NCBI RefSeq assembly: GCF_043729335.1
Contig: NZ_JAYTLQ010000060.1
Location: forward strand, 124,001 to 188,000
Direction: 5' to 3'
Source: Crenothrix sp043729335
GTDB lineage: Bacteria > Pseudomonadota > Gammaproteobacteria > Methylococcales > Methylomonadaceae
DNA: 64,000 bases
Position numbers and translations under genes: made by a program. Shown in pieces: positions 1 through 7,276 of the stretch (positions within the stretch are counted from its first letter, which is position 1; the number at the start of each line of letters is the position of its first letter). Below the pieces are notes generated by a model. The model was not told the DNA's origin. It ran no database searches and worked only from the letters and a program-made list of their open reading frames with translations.

Positions 1-317
1 TACGCATGCAAAGTTTGGGTATTGAGCATGTCTACCAGGGTTTTGAAAATAAAATTGCCGCATTAGATGAAATTATTGAAAAAACAGGCATAATGCCGGA
101 ACAAATTGCCCACGTAGGTGATGATTTACTGGATTTGCCCATTATGAGCCGAGTAGGTCTGGCTATTGCGGTACATGACGCTAATTTTGCTGTTAGGCAA
201 CGGGCGGATTGGTGCACTACGTTGTCTGGCGGATTGGGTGCAGTGCGGGAAGTGTGTGATTTCATCATGCAGGCGCAAGGCCGTTTTGACGATGTGTTGA
301 GCCAGTATTTGAAATGA
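1..317 (+). CDS. kdsC: 3-deoxy-D-manno-octulosonate 8-phosphate phosphatase KdsC, 3' part
   Basis: Only the C-terminal part is present; the reading frame is open from the left edge (first full codon at 3). The family removes the phosphate from KDO-8-phosphate in the cytoplasm, a step towards the LPS inner core. The late HAD-phosphatase motif HVGDDLLDLPIM is visible, followed by the KdsC-like tail with VGLAIAVHDA and a run ending GAVREVCDFI. The N-terminal DxD nucleophile motif lies outside the window. The stop overlaps the lptC start (ATGA at 314-317), so translation is probably coupled. The kdsC-lptC-lptA-lptB order is the common gammaproteobacterial arrangement and supports the call. Confidence 0.9.
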   Translation, partial: RMQSLGIEHVYQGFENKIAALDEIIEKTGIMPEQIAHVGDDLLDLPIMSRVGLAIAVHDANFAVRQRADWCTTLSGGLGAVREVCDFIMQAQGRFDDVLSQYLK

Positions 318-883
318 GCTATTTGGAAGGCAGATACAATTATGTCATTGTCGCCGTCATTGCGTTGTTAAGTTGGTGGTTGGTTAAATTAACGATAATT
401 GACTCCATCACTCCTCAGGAAGGAGTAATGCATAGCGCAGATTATTTCAGCAGCGGCTATACAAAATGGGAAATGGCCGAAACCGGCGAATTAAAAACCA
501 AGTTATTGGCGGATAAGATGGTGCATTACAAGGACGATGGGACGATACATCTCGATAAGCCGGTGATGTCTTTCTATAATGCCAAAGCGCCGCCGTGGGT
601 GATTCAATCAGAAACAGGTGTTGTTTCTGCCGATGGCAAAACAGTGTTTTTAAATGGCAAGGCAGTTGTTGACAGAGTCAAGGCCGAAGGTGTTACTCCC
701 TTGACGATTAATACGTCGAATCTAAAAGTAAACCCAGAAATCAGTTATGCCGAAACAGCCGATTGGGCGGAGTTAATCAGCTTGCCGCAACGTACCACCG
801 GTAAGGGCATGAAACTAAGTTATATTGAACCAATACGTGTGGAATTGCTCGCCAAAGTGCGGGGAAAATATGAGACAAAATAA
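314..883 (+). CDS. lptC: LPS export protein LptC
   Basis: A 189-residue bitopic inner-membrane protein. One membrane segment lies near the N-terminus (about residues 9-28, rich in I, V, L and W); the rest would be the periplasmic beta-jellyroll that takes LPS from LptB2FG and passes it to LptA. Length matches LptC of other gammaproteobacteria (about 190). The start overlaps the kdsC stop by four bases, and the 3' end overlaps the lptA start, as usual for this operon. Sequence conservation in LptC is low, so the position between kdsC and lptA carries much of the weight. Confidence 0.9.
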   Translation: MSYLEGRYNYVIVAVIALLSWWLVKLTIIDSITPQEGVMHSADYFSSGYTKWEMAETGELKTKLLADKMVHYKDDGTIHLDKPVMSFYNAKAPPWVIQSETGVVSADGKTVFLNGKAVVDRVKAEGVTPLTINTSNLKVNPEISYAETADWAELISLPQRTTGKGMKLSYIEPIRVELLAKVRGKYETK

Positions 884-1418
884 TAAGCTAGCCATTTTTT
901 TCAGCATTATTTTATGTAATGGATTTTATGGTAATAATGTCAACGCCCTAGAAACTGATTCTGATCAACCCATAACGATTGACTCGAATACTGCGACCTA
1001 TGATGACAAGACCGCGACCAGTATTTATACCGGCAATGTGATTTCCATACAGGGTAGTATTCACGTTAACTCTGATAAGTTGGTGGTTTATTTTAAGGAT
1101 GGCGATGCCGAAAAGCTGGTATTTACCGGTAACCGGGCAAAGTTTAGACAAACCCCTAATGTGGGTAGTAAAGACATTACCGGTGAAGCTTTAACCGGCG
1201 AATATTATCCAAAGAAAAATCTATTGGTTTTAATTGATGAAGCCACTGTTTGGCAGGGTACTGGCGCTTATTCCAGTAAAATCATTGAATATGACAGCAA
1301 AAATGCCGTTGTTAAAGCCGGAGAAAAGTCATCTGATTCCAAGCGGGTACATGTTGTTTTGCAGCCCAAAGATAAAGATAAAACGCCAGATAAAGCTCAA
1401 GAGAAACCGGCTCCCTAA
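870..1418 (+). CDS. lptA: LPS periplasmic bridge protein LptA
   Basis: This is the periplasmic OstA-type protein that polymerises into the bridge carrying LPS to the outer membrane. The start at 870 is preferred over an upstream ATG at 825 because GGGG at 861-864 sits at ribosome-binding distance and the resulting N-terminus is a signal peptide: MRQNNK, a hydrophobic stretch, then cleavage around NALE. The body shows the repeated beta-strand pattern of the family (ATYDDKTATSIYTGNV, DKLVVYF). The C-terminus is a lysine/aspartate-rich tail (KDKDKTPDKAQEKPAP). It overlaps lptC by 14 bases and abuts lptB. Confidence 0.92.
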   Translation: MRQNNKLAIFFSIILCNGFYGNNVNALETDSDQPITIDSNTATYDDKTATSIYTGNVISIQGSIHVNSDKLVVYFKDGDAEKLVFTGNRAKFRQTPNVGSKDITGEALTGEYYPKKNLLVLIDEATVWQGTGAYSSKIIEYDSKNAVVKAGEKSSDSKRVHVVLQPKDKDKTPDKAQEKPAP

Positions 1419-2147
1419 GTGACGACAAGACTTGCTGCAACACAATTAGTTAAGGCTTACAACAAGCGCAATGTTGTTGATGGCATTTCTTTGCAGATTG
1501 ATACCGGCGAGGTGGTGGGCTTATTAGGTCCTAATGGTGCCGGAAAAACCACTGCTTTTTACATGCTGGTAGGACTAATTAAAGCAGATGCCGGTGAAAT
1601 TTTGCTGAATGAGACTATAATTACTCATTATCCGATGCACATCAGGTCAGCTAATGGCATTGGTTATTTGCCGCAGGAACCTTCGGTATTTCGAAAACTA
1701 ACGGTGGCCGATAATTTACGGGCGGTAATGCAAATTCGTTCTGATTTAAATGAGGGTCAGATTGAATTGGCAATTGAAGAGTTGCTGGAAGAATTTCATA
1801 TTTCGCACTTACGACATCAGTTGGCATTGAGTTTATCCGGTGGTGAGCGACGGCGCGTTGAAATCGCCAGAGCCTTGGCAACGCATCCCCAGTTTATACT
1901 GCTGGATGAGCCTTTTGCCGGCGTTGATCCCATATCGGTAGAAGATATAAAAAAAATCATACAGCATCTGAAAGAACGCGGCATTGGTGTATTGATTACT
2001 GAGCATAATGTTAGAGAAACCTTGGCTATTTGCGATAGAGCCTATATCATCAACAATGGTAAAGTTATTGCTGAAGGTGGGGCTAGCGCCATTGTCGCTA
2101 ACGAGGAAGTGCGCAAAGTGTACTTGGGTAATAACTTTAGTCTTTAA
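1419..2147 (+). CDS. lptB: LPS export ABC transporter ATP-binding protein LptB
   Basis: A cytoplasmic ATPase that powers LPS extraction with LptF, LptG and LptC. At 242 residues it is the usual family length. Visible motifs are Walker A GPNGAGKTT (about residues 36-44), Q-loop GYLPQEPSVFRKLTV, signature LSLSGGERRRVEIARAL, Walker B FILLDEPFAGVDP and the switch histidine in ITEHNV. The start codon is GTG, placed immediately after the lptA stop (1416-1418), so translation probably depends on coupling. lptF and lptG are not in the window, which is normal because they usually lie elsewhere. Confidence 0.95.
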   Translation: MTTRLAATQLVKAYNKRNVVDGISLQIDTGEVVGLLGPNGAGKTTAFYMLVGLIKADAGEILLNETIITHYPMHIRSANGIGYLPQEPSVFRKLTVADNLRAVMQIRSDLNEGQIELAIEELLEEFHISHLRHQLALSLSGGERRRVEIARALATHPQFILLDEPFAGVDPISVEDIKKIIQHLKERGIGVLITEHNVRETLAICDRAYIINNGKVIAEGGASAIVANEEVRKVYLGNNFSL

Positions 2148-2177
2148 GTTGAAAGCGTTAAACATACTGATAACATA

Positions 2178-3623
2178 ATGAAACAATCCCTACATCTACG
2201 CTTGGGTCAACAGCTGACCATGACGCCGCAACTCCAGCAGGCGATCAAATTGTTGCAGATGTCGACTTTGGATTTGCAGCAGGAAATTCAACAAGCACTT
2301 GATTCCAACATGATGTTGGAAATCGAAGAGGATGACAACACGTTTCAGATGGGAATGTCGGATCAGGTTAAAGCTGAGAATCCAGACACTCTGCTTACCG
2401 GTGAAGGTGGGCAAATGGATATTCCTGATGAGTTGCCAGTCGATTCTTCTTGGGAAGATACCTATGAGCAAGCTTTTGAAGCCGGCAATAATAATGCCGA
2501 AACTATTGAGTTTGAATCGCAGCGCAGTTGCGCAGCCACCTTACATGAACATTTGTTGTGGCAGTTAGCGCTAACACGGTTTTCAGAACGCGATCATGCT
2601 ATTGCAATGGCTATTATTGATTCCATTGATAAAGATGGTTATTTAATGGCCTCTCCTGATGAAATTTATCAGGGTTTACAAAGCCAAATGGATGATATTG
2701 AGCTTGATGAAGTCAATGCTGTTTTGCACAGGATACAACAATTTGATCCTAACGGTGTGGCGGCACTTGATTTGAGCGATTGCTTGCGTTTGCAGCTATT
2801 GCAATGCTCCGATATAACGCCTTATAAAACGGAAGCATTGCTGGTTGTATCGCAATACTTGAATTTATTGGCCAGCCAAGATCGTACCAAATTGATGGCG
2901 GCTACCCGCTTGAATGAACGCCAGTTAAATGTCGTCGTGGCCTTGATCAGAAGCCTGGATCCTAAGCCGGGCGCCAAGATACATGAATCTGATTCTGAAT
3001 ATGTGATTCCGGATGTGTATGTTGTTAAGCACCAAGGTGTTTGGCAGGTAAGCCTTAATCCTGAAATAGCCCCTAAGCTGCGGGTTAATCCTTTCTATTC
3101 CACCCTCATTAAACGAGCCGATAACAGTAAAGACAATACGTGTATGAAAGACCATTTGCAAGAAGCACGGTGGTTTATTAAAAGTTTACACAGCCGTAAC
3201 GATACGCTGCTGCGTGTTGCTCGTAGCATTGTGGCAAGGCAGCAGGATTTTCTTGAAAACGGTTCCATCGCCATGAAACCGATGGTATTGAAAGTGATTG
3301 CTGATGAGTTGGCACTGCATGAATCGACAATTTCCAGAGTAACGACACAAAAATTCATGCATACCCCAAATGGTATAGTAGAATTTAAATACTTTTTCTC
3401 CAGTCATGTTTCAACTGAAGAAGGGGGAGAGTGCTCATCTACAGCTATTAGGGCTATTATTAAGGAGCTAGTGAGCAACGAAAGTCCAGTAAAGCCCTTA
3501 AGCGATGATAAGATGGCGAAATTATTACAAGAAAAAGGCATTAACGTGGCTAGGAGAACGATTGCAAAATATCGCGAGGCGATGTTAATTGCTCCATCCA
3601 ACGAGAGAAAGCGTATTTTGTAG
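2178..3623 (+). CDS. rpoN: RNA polymerase sigma-54 factor RpoN
   Basis: This sigma factor directs RNA polymerase to -24/-12 promoters and needs AAA+ activators. The 481-residue protein has the glutamine/leucine-rich region I (LRLGQQLTMTPQLQQAIKLL) at the very N-terminus, an acidic region II, a core-binding region, the helix-turn-helix around residues 370-390 and the RpoN box near the C-terminus (ARRTIAKYREAM), which contacts the -24 element. It starts 30 bases after lptB and precedes hpf, the classic lptB-rpoN-hpf order. No strong ribosome-binding site is evident upstream. Confidence 0.97.
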   Translation: MKQSLHLRLGQQLTMTPQLQQAIKLLQMSTLDLQQEIQQALDSNMMLEIEEDDNTFQMGMSDQVKAENPDTLLTGEGGQMDIPDELPVDSSWEDTYEQAFEAGNNNAETIEFESQRSCAATLHEHLLWQLALTRFSERDHAIAMAIIDSIDKDGYLMASPDEIYQGLQSQMDDIELDEVNAVLHRIQQFDPNGVAALDLSDCLRLQLLQCSDITPYKTEALLVVSQYLNLLASQDRTKLMAATRLNERQLNVVVALIRSLDPKPGAKIHESDSEYVIPDVYVVKHQGVWQVSLNPEIAPKLRVNPFYSTLIKRADNSKDNTCMKDHLQEARWFIKSLHSRNDTLLRVARSIVARQQDFLENGSIAMKPMVLKVIADELALHESTISRVTTQKFMHTPNGIVEFKYFFSSHVSTEEGGECSSTAIRAIIKELVSNESPVKPLSDDKMAKLLQEKGINVARRTIAKYREAMLIAPSNERKRIL

Positions 3624-3666
3624 TCTTAAATGCGTCTCAATTCATTAATATAAAGGAGAATATTCC

Positions 3667-3957
3667 ATGCAAGTTAGCATTACAGGCCATCATCTTGAAG
3701 TAACCGAATCTTTGAAAGTTTATGTTGACGGGAAATTTGAAAAATTAGCGCGTCATTTCGATAATGTTACTGATGTGCATGTTATCTTGAGTGTAGAAAA
3801 GTTGGTTCAAAAAGCAGAGGCTACTCTGCAACTTAGCGGCGCTAAAATATTTGCCGAAGATCACCAAGAAGATATGTACGCCGCTATTGATGAAATGGTG
3901 GATAAATTAGATCGTCAGATTACCCGGCATAAAGAAAAAACCGGAAGTCATCGTTAA
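3667..3957 (+). CDS. hpf: Ribosome hibernation promoting factor HPF (short form)
   Basis: A 96-residue protein of the HPF/YfiA family (older name: sigma-54 modulation protein). It binds the 30S decoding region and promotes ribosome dimerisation in slow or stationary growth. Family features are the N-terminal MQVSITGHHLEVTESLKVYV and the beta-alpha-beta-beta-beta-alpha layout ending in a basic C-terminus (DRQITRHKEKTG). There is no long-form C-terminal domain. A good ribosome-binding site (AAGGAG, about 3653-3658) precedes the ATG. It follows rpoN as in Escherichia coli, but ptsN does not follow it. Confidence 0.95.
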   Translation: MQVSITGHHLEVTESLKVYVDGKFEKLARHFDNVTDVHVILSVEKLVQKAEATLQLSGAKIFAEDHQEDMYAAIDEMVDKLDRQITRHKEKTGSHR

Positions 3958-3973
3958 TATTCTTAAATAGTGC

Positions 3974-4004
3974 AGGGCTCAAGATGCTTAGTGTCTTGAG
4001 CCCT
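3974..4004 (+). promoter_or_regulatory. Perfect 11-bp hairpin in the rapZ leader
   Basis: An inverted repeat at 3974-3984 (AGGGCTCAAGA) pairs perfectly with 3994-4004 (TCTTGAGCCCT) around a 9-base loop. It sits between hpf and rapZ. No T-run follows on either strand, so it does not look like a standard intrinsic terminator. An alternative rapZ ATG at 3984 would lie inside the left arm, which argues for the downstream start. An mRNA-stability or attenuation role is inference. Confidence 0.6.
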
Positions 4005-4016
4005 CTTCAAAAAAAT

Positions 4017-4874
4017 ATGAAGCTCTTAATTGTTAGTGGTCTTTCCGGGTCAGGTAAAAGTATTGCTTTAGATACTTTAGAAGACTGTGGCTATTACTGC
4101 ATTGATAATTTACCGGTGTTATTGCTGGAAGATTTTATCAACGATGTCATGTTGGCAGACAGCAAGACTTATGCGAAAACGGCTATTGGTATTGATGCCA
4201 GGAATCAAAGCGCTAGTTTGGCCAATTTTTCCGACTGCTTAAACTTGATACGCAGCAAAGGTATCCACTGCGAAATTATTTTCATGCAGGCTGATGAGTA
4301 TGCGCTTTTAAAGCGATACAGTGAAACACGGCGAAAGCATCCGCTCACAGATGCCAAAATACCGTTAACAGAAGCGATAAAAATTGAAAAAGAGATGCTG
4401 AGTCCTGTTTCTAGGCATGCCAGTGTCGTGATTGATACCAGTCGTACCCACTATCACCAATTACGTGAACTGATCCGAGAACAGATTGGTGAGCGCAATA
4501 TTCAACATATTTCTTTGCAGTTCCAATCGTTTGGTTTTAAGAATGGTGTGCCGTTAGATGCGGATTTTGTGTTTGATGCACGCAGTTTACCTAATCCGTA
4601 TTGGATTCCTGAGTTGCGCATGTTTTCAGGAAAAGATCAGCCCGTTATCGATTTTCTTAAAGATCAGACGCTGGTAGAAGAGCTGCTTAAAGATATCAGC
4701 TCTTTCCTGTCACGTTGGATTCCCCGCTTTGAAATGGAAGGGCGAAGCTACCTTACTGTCGCCATAGGCTGTACGGGAGGGCAGCATCGCTCTGTTTATC
4801 TGGTAGAGAGTTTGGTCGAACAGTTTAAGAACTCATCGTCCAATGTGATTGTGCGGCACAGAGACGTCCATTAG
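4017..4874 (+). CDS. rapZ: RNase adapter protein RapZ
   Basis: An RNA- and nucleotide-binding adapter; in enterobacteria it delivers GlmZ small RNA to RNase E and so controls glucosamine-6-phosphate synthase. From the ATG at 4017 the protein is 285 residues, nearly identical in length to E. coli RapZ (284), and begins MKLLIVSGLSGSGKS with Walker A. Other family marks are ALDTLEDCGYYCIDNLPV, a Walker-B-like region, and the C-terminal IGCTGGQHRSVYLVE and RHRDVH motifs. An upstream ATG at 3984 is rejected because it sits in a hairpin and adds 11 unconserved residues. Whether GlmZ exists in this organism cannot be judged here. Confidence 0.93.
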   Translation: MKLLIVSGLSGSGKSIALDTLEDCGYYCIDNLPVLLLEDFINDVMLADSKTYAKTAIGIDARNQSASLANFSDCLNLIRSKGIHCEIIFMQADEYALLKRYSETRRKHPLTDAKIPLTEAIKIEKEMLSPVSRHASVVIDTSRTHYHQLRELIREQIGERNIQHISLQFQSFGFKNGVPLDADFVFDARSLPNPYWIPELRMFSGKDQPVIDFLKDQTLVEELLKDISSFLSRWIPRFEMEGRSYLTVAIGCTGGQHRSVYLVESLVEQFKNSSSNVIVRHRDVH

Positions 4875-4966
4875 CTTATACCCAGAGAAATGGGGTGCGG
4901 GAGCTTTTTAAAGTTTTCCTGGCCTTGAGTTTTAAATCCTTTGACAAAGATTGCTTGAAGCAAAAT

Positions 4967-5233
4967 TTAAGATTTTTTGCCGCCATCTTCCGGTAACATG
5001 ATATTAAGTTCTAAAGTTTCCTGGTGCTCATCCTGCTCAAAGTTGATAAAAATGGCATCCTGACTTACATTGGTATATTTACGGATAACATTCAGTAGTT
5101 CGTCTTGCAACTCAGGAAGATAAGAAGGTTGATGTTTTGATGTACGCTCATGGGCGACCAAAATTTGCAGCCTCTCCTTGGCTAGAGATGCTGAACTGGT
5201 CTTAGACGTTTTAAAATAATCCAGCAAACTCAT
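4967..5233 (-). CDS. minE: Cell division topological specificity factor MinE
   Basis: An 88-residue protein that displaces MinC from MinD and drives the pole-to-pole oscillation that confines division to mid-cell. The N-terminal MSLLDYF amphipathic membrane-binding helix, the contact region (ASLAKERLQILVAHERT) that binds MinD, and the C-terminal dimerisation domain (LPELQDELLNVIRKY) are all present. Length matches E. coli MinE (88). Its ATG overlaps the minD stop by one base (TAATG at 5231-5235), typical of minDE coupling. Confidence 0.96.
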   Translation of the reverse strand: MSLLDYFKTSKTSSASLAKERLQILVAHERTSKHQPSYLPELQDELLNVIRKYTNVSQDAIFINFEQDEHQETLELNIMLPEDGGKKS

Positions 5234-6042
5234 TATTTACCTCCGAAAAGCTTTCCAAAAAATCCTTTTTTATCTTCGATAAATCGATGCGGCTTTTCTT
5301 CGCCCAAATAACGCGCAACTATATCGGCGTAGGCTTGTCCTGCGTCACTTTTCTCATCAAGAATAATGGGTATGCCCGCATTTGAGGCATTTAAAACTGA
5401 TTTCGATTCCGGAATAACACCGAGCAGATGTAAAGACAAAATTTCCTGAACATCATCTACGCTCAACATTTCGCCTAATTTGACTCTTTCAGGGGAGTAG
5501 CGGGACAACAACAGATATTCTTTTATGGGTTCAAGGTTTTGTTCGGCACGACGGGATTTGCTAGACATTAATCCCAGCATACGGTCTGAGTCTCGTACTG
5601 AAGAAACTTCAGGGTTGGTAACCACAAACGCGTCATCAGCAAAATACATCGCCAAATGAGCACCTTTTTCAATGCCGGCTGGCGAGTCACAAACGATATA
5701 TTTGAAAGTTTTGGATAATTCATCTAAAACTTTTTCGACGCCTTCTTTGCTGAGCGCATCTTTGTCGCGTGTTTGTGACGCAGGCAAGATATAAAGTTGG
5801 CCACAGTTTTTGTCTTTAATTAAAGCTTGGTTAAGGGTCGCTTCCCCGTTGACGACATTGATAAAGTCATAGACAACACGGCGCTCGCAGCCCATGATTA
5901 AGTCTAGGTTACGCAAGCCCACATCAAAATCGATGACGGCAGTTTTGTGGCCTTTTTTGGCTAAGCCCATGGCGATTGCTGCACTGGTGGTAGTTTTACC
6001 TACACCGCCTTTGCCTGATGTTACTACTATAATTCTTGCCAA
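5233..6042 (-). CDS. minD: Septum site-determining ATPase MinD
   Basis: A membrane-associated ParA-family ATPase that recruits MinC and MinE. The start is taken as TTG at 6042-6040. A strong ribosome-binding site (GGAGG, 6055-6051) lies eight bases upstream, and the product then begins (M)ARIIVVTSGKGGVGKTT, exactly where the family begins; a further-upstream TTG at 6057 overlaps that site. The 269-residue protein has the deviant Walker A (KGGVGKTT), the switch regions (VIDFDVGLRNLD, VCDSPAGIEKGA) and an amphipathic C-terminal helix (KGFFGKLFGGK) for membrane binding. It lies between minC and minE on the same strand. Confidence 0.96.
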   Translation of the reverse strand: MARIIVVTSGKGGVGKTTTSAAIAMGLAKKGHKTAVIDFDVGLRNLDLIMGCERRVVYDFINVVNGEATLNQALIKDKNCGQLYILPASQTRDKDALSKEGVEKVLDELSKTFKYIVCDSPAGIEKGAHLAMYFADDAFVVTNPEVSSVRDSDRMLGLMSSKSRRAEQNLEPIKEYLLLSRYSPERVKLGEMLSVDDVQEILSLHLLGVIPESKSVLNASNAGIPIILDEKSDAGQAYADIVARYLGEEKPHRFIEDKKGFFGKLFGGK

Positions 6043-6050
6043 CGGGTGTT

Positions 6051-6055
6051 CCTCC
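6051..6055 (-). promoter_or_regulatory. Ribosome-binding site fixing a TTG start for minD
   Basis: GGAGG read on the minus strand, eight bases before TTG 6042-6040. It decides the minD start because the upstream in-frame TTG (6057) would overlap this site. Confidence 0.75.
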
Positions 6056-6074
6056 AAGTAATACGGAATGGGTT

Positions 6075-6872
6075 TTAAAGTTCTTTAATGACTAGAGTAT
6101 AGTCTTTTAGGTAAATATGTACGGGTTTGTTGTAAAATCCTTTGCCTAAATCTTCGCTAATTTTGTAATTTCCGGCAATAGAGATCAGTTCTGCCTGTAA
6201 ATGAGTACAGAAGATACGCGCATGGGTATTGCCTTGTACGCCGGCCAATGCACGGCCTCGTAATGAGCCGTAAACGTGAATATTGCCTTCAGCCAAAATT
6301 TCCGCGCCCGCACTCACTTGTGCCAAAATAACCAGATCACCGTGTGAATAAATACGTTGGCCAGAACGGATAGGCTGTGTAATAACCATGGCCGTGGGTG
6401 GAGCGTCTTTTTTGGGGCTAATATCCGCTGCTGCAGCCGGTGTGGGTTTTTGAGCTTCTGTGCCGGTTGTGCGGTTGCTATTGGAATAAACAGGGATGCG
6501 TAATTCTAAAGAATCTTTGTTTTGTTGTTGACTGCCTCCCCGTATACCGATAGGTAGCAAACCATATTTTCGGGTTATTTCTGTAATGGCGGCGACATCA
6601 AGAGCAATATTTTGTTTGGTAATTTCTTTTAAGTCAATGACTACTGGCGAGTTTTTAAAAAATTCAGGCGCCAGTTTTATTTTTTCTTGGAGCTGTTGCT
6701 CAATCAGATGTAAATCATTACCTGATAAAATTAAAGTGGGCACAGAAAATGATCCACTTTTGAATTCTAAAACAGGGGGGTTGTAAGCTGTTGTTTGATC
6801 GCCTGTCGACATTCGCTCAATCTTCTCAGTTTGTATGGGTGGGATTCTAGCATTGCTCATTAAAAAAAGCAT
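6075..6872 (-). CDS. minC: Septum site-determining protein MinC
   Basis: An FtsZ-assembly inhibitor positioned by MinD. The N-terminal domain (SGSFSVPTLILSGNDLHLIEQ) is the FtsZ-interacting part. A proline/alanine-rich linker (about residues 145-165) leads to the C-terminal right-handed beta-helix (IRSGQRIYSHGDLVILAQVS, GNIHVYGSLRGRALAG) that dimerises and binds MinD. At 265 residues it is longer than E. coli MinC (231), mostly at the N-terminus and linker. The start is uncertain: ATG 6872, ATG 6860 (MSNAR) and ATG 6812 (MSTGDQ) are all in frame and none has a clear ribosome-binding site. First gene of a minCDE operon. Confidence 0.92.
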   Translation of the reverse strand: MLFLMSNARIPPIQTEKIERMSTGDQTTAYNPPVLEFKSGSFSVPTLILSGNDLHLIEQQLQEKIKLAPEFFKNSPVVIDLKEITKQNIALDVAAITEITRKYGLLPIGIRGGSQQQNKDSLELRIPVYSNSNRTTGTEAQKPTPAAAADISPKKDAPPTAMVITQPIRSGQRIYSHGDLVILAQVSAGAEILAEGNIHVYGSLRGRALAGVQGNTHARIFCTHLQAELISIAGNYKISEDLGKGFYNKPVHIYLKDYTLVIKEL

Positions 6873-7106
6873 TGTTCAATATGCTAAATTTTGTATTTCA
6901 GCGTCCATCTAGGATGATGTTTTTAAAATAAAAAACAAAATCGTAAATAAAACTAATTGCTTTCTTTAATTCTAGATTAAGACGCTGAGTTTTTTGTTAA
7001 GTTTAGTGAAAATTGGCATTACGGCAAGTTTATATTGCTTACAGGAAGTTAGGTTTGTTTTTGTAGCGTGCTGCGTCGATTGCGGATAGGAAAGGTTTGA
7101 TGTGCC
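6873..7106. other. Divergent intergenic region between minC and the thiC leader
   Basis: An AT-rich stretch that must hold the minCDE promoter on the minus strand. No open frame of note and no clear hairpin or repeat was seen in it. The thiC promoter and riboswitch, listed separately, fill the remainder up to 7276. Confidence 0.6.
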
Positions 7107-7135
7107 TTGCAATTGTTGTTGTTTTCCTTTAATTT
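7107..7135 (+). promoter_or_regulatory. Probable sigma-70 promoter for the thiC riboswitch transcript
   Basis: TTGCAA at 7107-7112 and TAATTT at 7130-7135 are separated by exactly 17 bases, a plausible -35/-10 pair. Transcription would start about 7142, ten or so bases before the riboswitch. Position relative to the riboswitch is the main support. Confidence 0.45.
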
Positions 7136-7152
7136 AGCCATATATCCGTAAA

Positions 7153-7235
7153 GGCTAGGGGTGCTTCATGAGGTGTTTTGAGGCTGAGAGAAACCCTTTG
7201 AACCTGACCCCGGTTAGTACCGGCGTAGGAAAGCC
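7153..7235 (+). ncRNA. TPP (THI-box) riboswitch
   Basis: The leader of thiC carries the conserved thiamine-pyrophosphate aptamer: GGGGTGC near 7158, CTGAGA at 7184-7189 followed by AAACCC, ACCTGA at 7202-7207, a CCGG...CCGG helix, and GCGTAGGAA at 7223-7231. Terminal helix P1 can form between GGCT (7153) and AGCC (7232-7235). In this family TPP binding represses thiamine-synthesis genes. The aptamer ends about 40 bases before the thiC ATG, which fits translational control by occluding the ribosome-binding site (GGAG, 7267-7270), though an expression-platform terminator was not seen. Confidence 0.93.
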
Positions 7236-7276
7236 ACAAGTTCCTGCGCCTTATTGTTTTATTGTTGGAGATAAAC

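Noticed and set aside
3974..4004. Hairpin upstream of rapZ as an intrinsic terminator
   Set aside because: No T-run follows on either strand; kept only as a leader structure.
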